NCBI GenBank assembly: GCA_028565635.1 | Contig: JAOXYB010024390.1 | Coordinates: forward strand, 1-11,915 | DNA: 11,915 bases | Direction of reading: 5' to 3' | From: Phoronis ovalis | Taxonomy: Eukaryota; Phoronida; Phoronidae | In this document: piece by piece, positions 8,801-11,915 of the stretch | Layout: every line of letters begins with the position of its first letter | Numbering within the stretch: the stretch's first letter is position 1 | Made by a program: the position numbers and the translations under genes | Notes under the pieces: model-generated | What the model saw: the letters and a program-made list of their open reading frames with translations, nothing else | What the model was told of the DNA's origin: nothing | Database searches by the model: none

Positions 8801-9842
8801 GAGAAATGCAACTTCATATCATGCATATTTATTCTTAGTCCTGGTTCATGACGTTCTGCACTAGCTCTTGATAATCTGACTTGGGAGCTGTGCGAACTTA
8901 AGTTTTATATCCTAGAGTAAAACAATAGAATATGTTAACCTGCATTATTACATTTATAGAAAGTATTAAAATATTTAAATCTATACAGAACTATGAAAAG
9001 TTTAAATAAACTGAAACGTTAATTTTATTTGGGTCGTGGTTATTCCATTTTTTCTTAGTTATGACTCTATATAGGTCACTGATAAATAGAAAGGTCGTGA
9101 CCTTTCAAAACCGGAAGTGCAAAAAAATTGTTTGGCTCGAAAGCAAAGTTGCTGCCTATTTTAAAATGCACCTCGGTTGAACTTAAATTCATAACAAAAG
9201 CATTGAACAAAACATGGAAGAAAGATCCCTCGTTTGTACACACCATTTACTGGAATTTAACAATATTACAAAATGAGTTTCAATTTATACTGTTAAAATC
9301 GCATAAAAGAATGTGTGTTGCACATAACAAAATCAGCCATTTTGGATTAATTCAATTTTGAACACAATTTGAGAATAAACACTAGATGCACTACAATAAA
9401 ATATATAAGATGTAATAATTCTATTATGCAAAAGAAAAGTGATTTATCTTGTACATACCGCTTCTTTTTCCGATTTTAAACCTTTAATGGTTTTATCCTT
9501 GTTCTGAATTAGTTCATGCTGTTTTTGTATCAAATCCAAATTAAGTAAAATCATTTCTCGCAAATGTTTCGTTTCTTCTGAGTCTTGCCGAGTAGAACAA
9601 GTGGTCGAATTCAGGCAAGGCATCCGAATTTGATTACTATTATTCCTGATGGGGTTAGAAAATACAGAAAGATTAATATTTTCCGCAGTAAACCCATTAC
9701 GATCAACGGCAGACTGATCTCCGTTCACACTTTCTAAAATCGGGGCATTTTTTGGCGTTCTTATAGAACCGATTGCATGCTTCCCCTCTGGTTTCAATTT
9801 TGGAGGTCCTGCAGAGTCTGTCTTTGTCATATCTCCAGTCAT
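2809..9842 (-). CDS. MSL1: MSL1, scaffold of the MSL histone acetyltransferase complex (complete, 7 coding exons)
   Basis: Male-specific lethal 1 homolog, the nuclear scaffold that joins MSL2, MSL3 and the acetyltransferase KAT8/MOF for histone H4 Lys16 acetylation. Coding segments in transcript order are 9842-9459, 6046-5892, 4845-4454, 4151-3998, 3760-3657, 3232-3160 and 2887-2809. Junction phases are 0, 2, 1, 2, 1 and 2, and all agree. The total is 1341 nt, or 446 aa plus TAA. Domains: a low-complexity N terminus (1-90); a leucine-rich coiled coil at about 92-150 with LREMILLNLDLIQKQHEL and LERMERRMSLL, the MSL2-binding and dimerising region in the family; a Ser/Lys-rich linker (180-310); the PEHE domain from about 311, with YQLEGTENLEDEIFLKRH and RRKRWDMQRLREQR, the MOF-binding region, followed by IEVCDKIPVGAFG. 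The tail has FVLPWYDE and the basic end SKKRR. An in-frame TAA sits directly before the ATG. The protein is shorter than human (about 614 aa) and fly (about 1039 aa) MSL1, mainly in the disordered parts. Confidence 0.93.
3160..3232 (-). CDS. MSL1: MSL1 coding exon 6 (end of PEHE region)
   Basis: A small 73-nt exon encoding QYIEVCDKIPVGAFGYSIPG plus SGE and a split Ser codon. The IEVCD..PV.AFG pattern is characteristic of the conserved MSL1 C-terminal region. Acceptor gattttag, donor gtatgt. Confidence 0.88.
3233..3656 (-). other. MSL1 intron 5
   Basis: A 424-bp GT-AG intron of phase 1. AT-rich, with one octamer ATTTGCAT at 3587-3594. No other feature was seen. Confidence 0.7.
3657..3760 (-). 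CDS. MSL1: MSL1 coding exon 5 (PEHE continuation)
   Basis: The acceptor tttattttag is followed by A, completing the Arg codon, then MNEKLLQGRYASKLKKQIKQ and the acidic FLPKLED. It ends phase 1 at donor gtaagt. Fits the basic then acidic continuation of the PEHE region. Confidence 0.88.
3998..4151 (-). CDS. MSL1: MSL1 coding exon 4 (PEHE core)
   Basis: Residues 311-362. It starts after acceptor actctttag and encodes RIVTYTNSYQLEGTENLEDE, then IFLKRHQKPELEEKRRKRWD and MQRLREQ. This is the most diagnostic part of the MSL1 PEHE domain, the segment that contacts the KAT8/MOF catalytic domain in the known complex. Donor gtaatg; phase 2 exit. Confidence 0.93.
4152..4453 (-). other. MSL1 intron 3
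   Basis: A 302-bp GT-AG intron of phase 1. Contains a run of nine A on the plus strand near 4210 and an ATTTGCAT octamer at 4309-4316. A short open minus frame here has no recognisable content. Confidence 0.7.
4454..4845 (-). CDS. MSL1: MSL1 coding exon 3 (disordered linker)
   Basis: The largest exon (392 nt). It covers residues 180-311 with split codons at both ends. There is no ATG at its start: it is entered through acceptor ...ttttacag. The sequence is rich in Ser, Lys, Arg and Gln (for example DSSDVESVHSTRSAKGKQKD) with no fold visible. The basic patch SPKKSK near the 3' end could help nuclear import. Donor gtaagt follows VE plus G. Confidence 0.85.
4846..5891 (-). other. MSL1 intron 2 (about 1.05 kb)
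   Basis: A phase-2 GT-AG intron. Contains octamers at 5098-5105 and 5842-5849 and a direct repeat of AAAAATGCC near 5440-5460. A stretch at about 5460-5530 is visibly less AT-rich than its surroundings. No exon or transposon open frame was recognised. Confidence 0.65.
5892..6046 (-). CDS. MSL1: MSL1 coding exon 2 (second half of coiled coil)
   Basis: Acceptor ...ccattccag precedes CTA at 6046. The exon opens with LKCRLERMERRMSLLKQHQE, which continues the coiled coil of exon 1 in register. It then becomes a Ser/Gln-rich linker ending KQDKGTK plus AG. Donor gtaaat; phase 2 exit. Confidence 0.9.
9089..9106. promoter_or_regulatory. 18-bp inverted repeat resembling a nuclear-receptor palindrome
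   Basis: GAAAGGTC-GT-GACCTTTC has perfect 8-bp arms. Its core AGGTCG/TGACCT is one base from AGGTCATGACCT, the no-spacer inverted repeat bound by thyroid/retinoid-type nuclear receptors. A further half-site AGGTCA lies at 9073-9078. The functional reading is an inference from motif shape only. Confidence 0.4.
9111..9118 (+). promoter_or_regulatory. ETS/GABP-type site CCGGAAGT
   Basis: An exact CCGGAAGT core followed by G, the preferred ETS-family (GABPA-like) sequence typical of housekeeping promoters and rare in this CpG-poor background. It lies inside MSL1 intron 1, about 340 bp from the exon 1 donor and next to the inverted repeat at 9089. An internal promoter or enhancer is possible. Confidence 0.35.
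9459..9842 (-). CDS. MSL1: MSL1 coding exon 1 (N terminus and first half of coiled coil)
   Basis: ATG at 9842-9840 is preceded immediately by in-frame TAA (9845-9843), so it is the first possible start in this frame. Residues 1-128. The first 90 are Asn/Ser/Thr-rich and probably disordered. From about residue 92 a heptad-like run (HLREMILLNLDLIQKQHELI) begins. The exon ends phase 0 at GCG before donor gtatgt. Reading through the donor adds only VCTR and a stop. Confidence 0.9.
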
Positions 9843-9893
9843 TTATACAAATATATCCTCAAATATTTCCAAGTAAACTTGACGATAATAATC

Positions 9894-9947
9894 GCACCAA
9901 TTATTACAATAGGAGCCCTGCTGGAATTTGAGAATTTCAATTGGTGC
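9894..9947. promoter_or_regulatory. Inverted CCAAT-box pair upstream of MSL1
   Basis: GCACCAATT (9894-9902) and AATTGGTGC (9939-9947) are perfect inverted 9-bp copies separated by 36 bp. Each contains a CCAAT box (CCAAT 9897-9901; ATTGG 9940-9944), the core recognised by NF-Y. They lie 52-105 bp upstream of the MSL1 ATG, so they may fall in the 5' UTR or the core promoter. Confidence 0.45.
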
Positions 9948-10085
9948 TGGGAAAGTAAATAAAGTTACAGAACTGGAATGTTAATATCACTGTGCCGTTT
10001 AGGAATATTATACTACAATTGCAAGTAATATTTTAATTTGGCTTATGTATAGTACTATGCTGAAATTGGTATTTTTTTGTTAAAA

Positions 10086-10095
10086 CAAAATGGCC
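10086..10095 (+). promoter_or_regulatory. YY1-like motif CAAAATGGCC
   Basis: Matches the AAnATGGC core bound by YY1, which in animals often sits at or just after transcription start sites. Its location between MSL1 and CUL2 would suit a CUL2 start site nearby. Short-motif evidence only. Confidence 0.3.
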
Positions 10096-10250
10096 TGAAT
10101 TCGTATTTTAGTAAATCTACGTGTGTTCCATAAATAATTGTACTATTGCTAGGCCACAGCACGGAAAGACGAGAAATGTATCTATATTAACCATCGAAGT
10201 TTTGAAAGATTGTACAATAGCTAAATACGTGACAATTTCATTTTTGTGGC

Positions 10251-11915
<1,665 letters not shown>

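Larger units (their letters stand above)
6047..9458 (-). other. MSL1 intron 1 (about 3.4 kb)
   Basis: A phase-0 GT-AG intron that interrupts the coiled-coil coding sequence. Several open frames of 60-85 codons occur on both strands, but none has recognisable domains or flanking splice sites fitting MSL1. Visible structure: palindrome GGAGATTAATCTCC (7492-7505), an 8-bp-stem hairpin TGATAAAA/TTTTATCA (7577-7605), and a motif cluster at 9073-9118. No complete mobile element was identified. Confidence 0.65.

Noticed and set aside
9128-9361. 77-codon plus frame next to the ETS motif
   Set aside because: It starts at TTG, lacks a useful ATG and has no homology. It is antisense within the MSL1 intron.

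Overview
The window is nuclear DNA from an animal. All genes are split by introns with GT/AG borders, poly(A) signals follow stop codons, and the sequence is strongly AT-rich with few CpG dinucleotides. The three recognisable proteins are conserved metazoan ones. They differ enough from the vertebrate versions to suggest an invertebrate. A U12-type splice donor is present, which argues against lineages that have lost the minor spliceosome, such as nematodes. The species cannot be named from the sequence.

Layout, left to right. Positions 1-1414 (+) hold the 3' end of WDR12, a ribosome-biogenesis WD40 protein: intron, penultimate exon (766-898), intron, last exon (1279-1414), then a short 3' UTR with AATAAA at 1541. 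A convergent gap of under 300 bp follows. Positions 2809-9842 (-) hold a complete MSL1 gene, the scaffold of the MSL histone H4K16 acetyltransferase complex. It has seven coding exons joining in consistent phases to 446 codons, with a leucine-rich coiled coil near the N terminus, a PEHE domain near the C terminus and a long 3' UTR ending near 1830. Its first intron (3.4 kb) splits the coiled coil. Positions 9843-10886 are a head-to-head intergenic region serving MSL1 (-) and CUL2 (+). It carries paired CCAAT boxes, a YY1-like motif and a recurrent CGTGAC motif. Positions 10887-11005 (+) are the first coding exon of CUL2, the cullin-2 scaffold of an E3 ubiquitin ligase. The exon ends at an exact match to the AT-AC U12 donor consensus, and the remaining 0.9 kb is that intron.

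The genes do not form a pathway. They are three housekeeping genes packed closely: WDR12 and MSL1 converge, MSL1 and CUL2 diverge and may share a promoter. No mobile-element coding sequence, RNA gene or CRISPR array was recognised. The most notable features are the minor-spliceosome intron in CUL2 and the promoter-proximal CGTGAC motif cluster.
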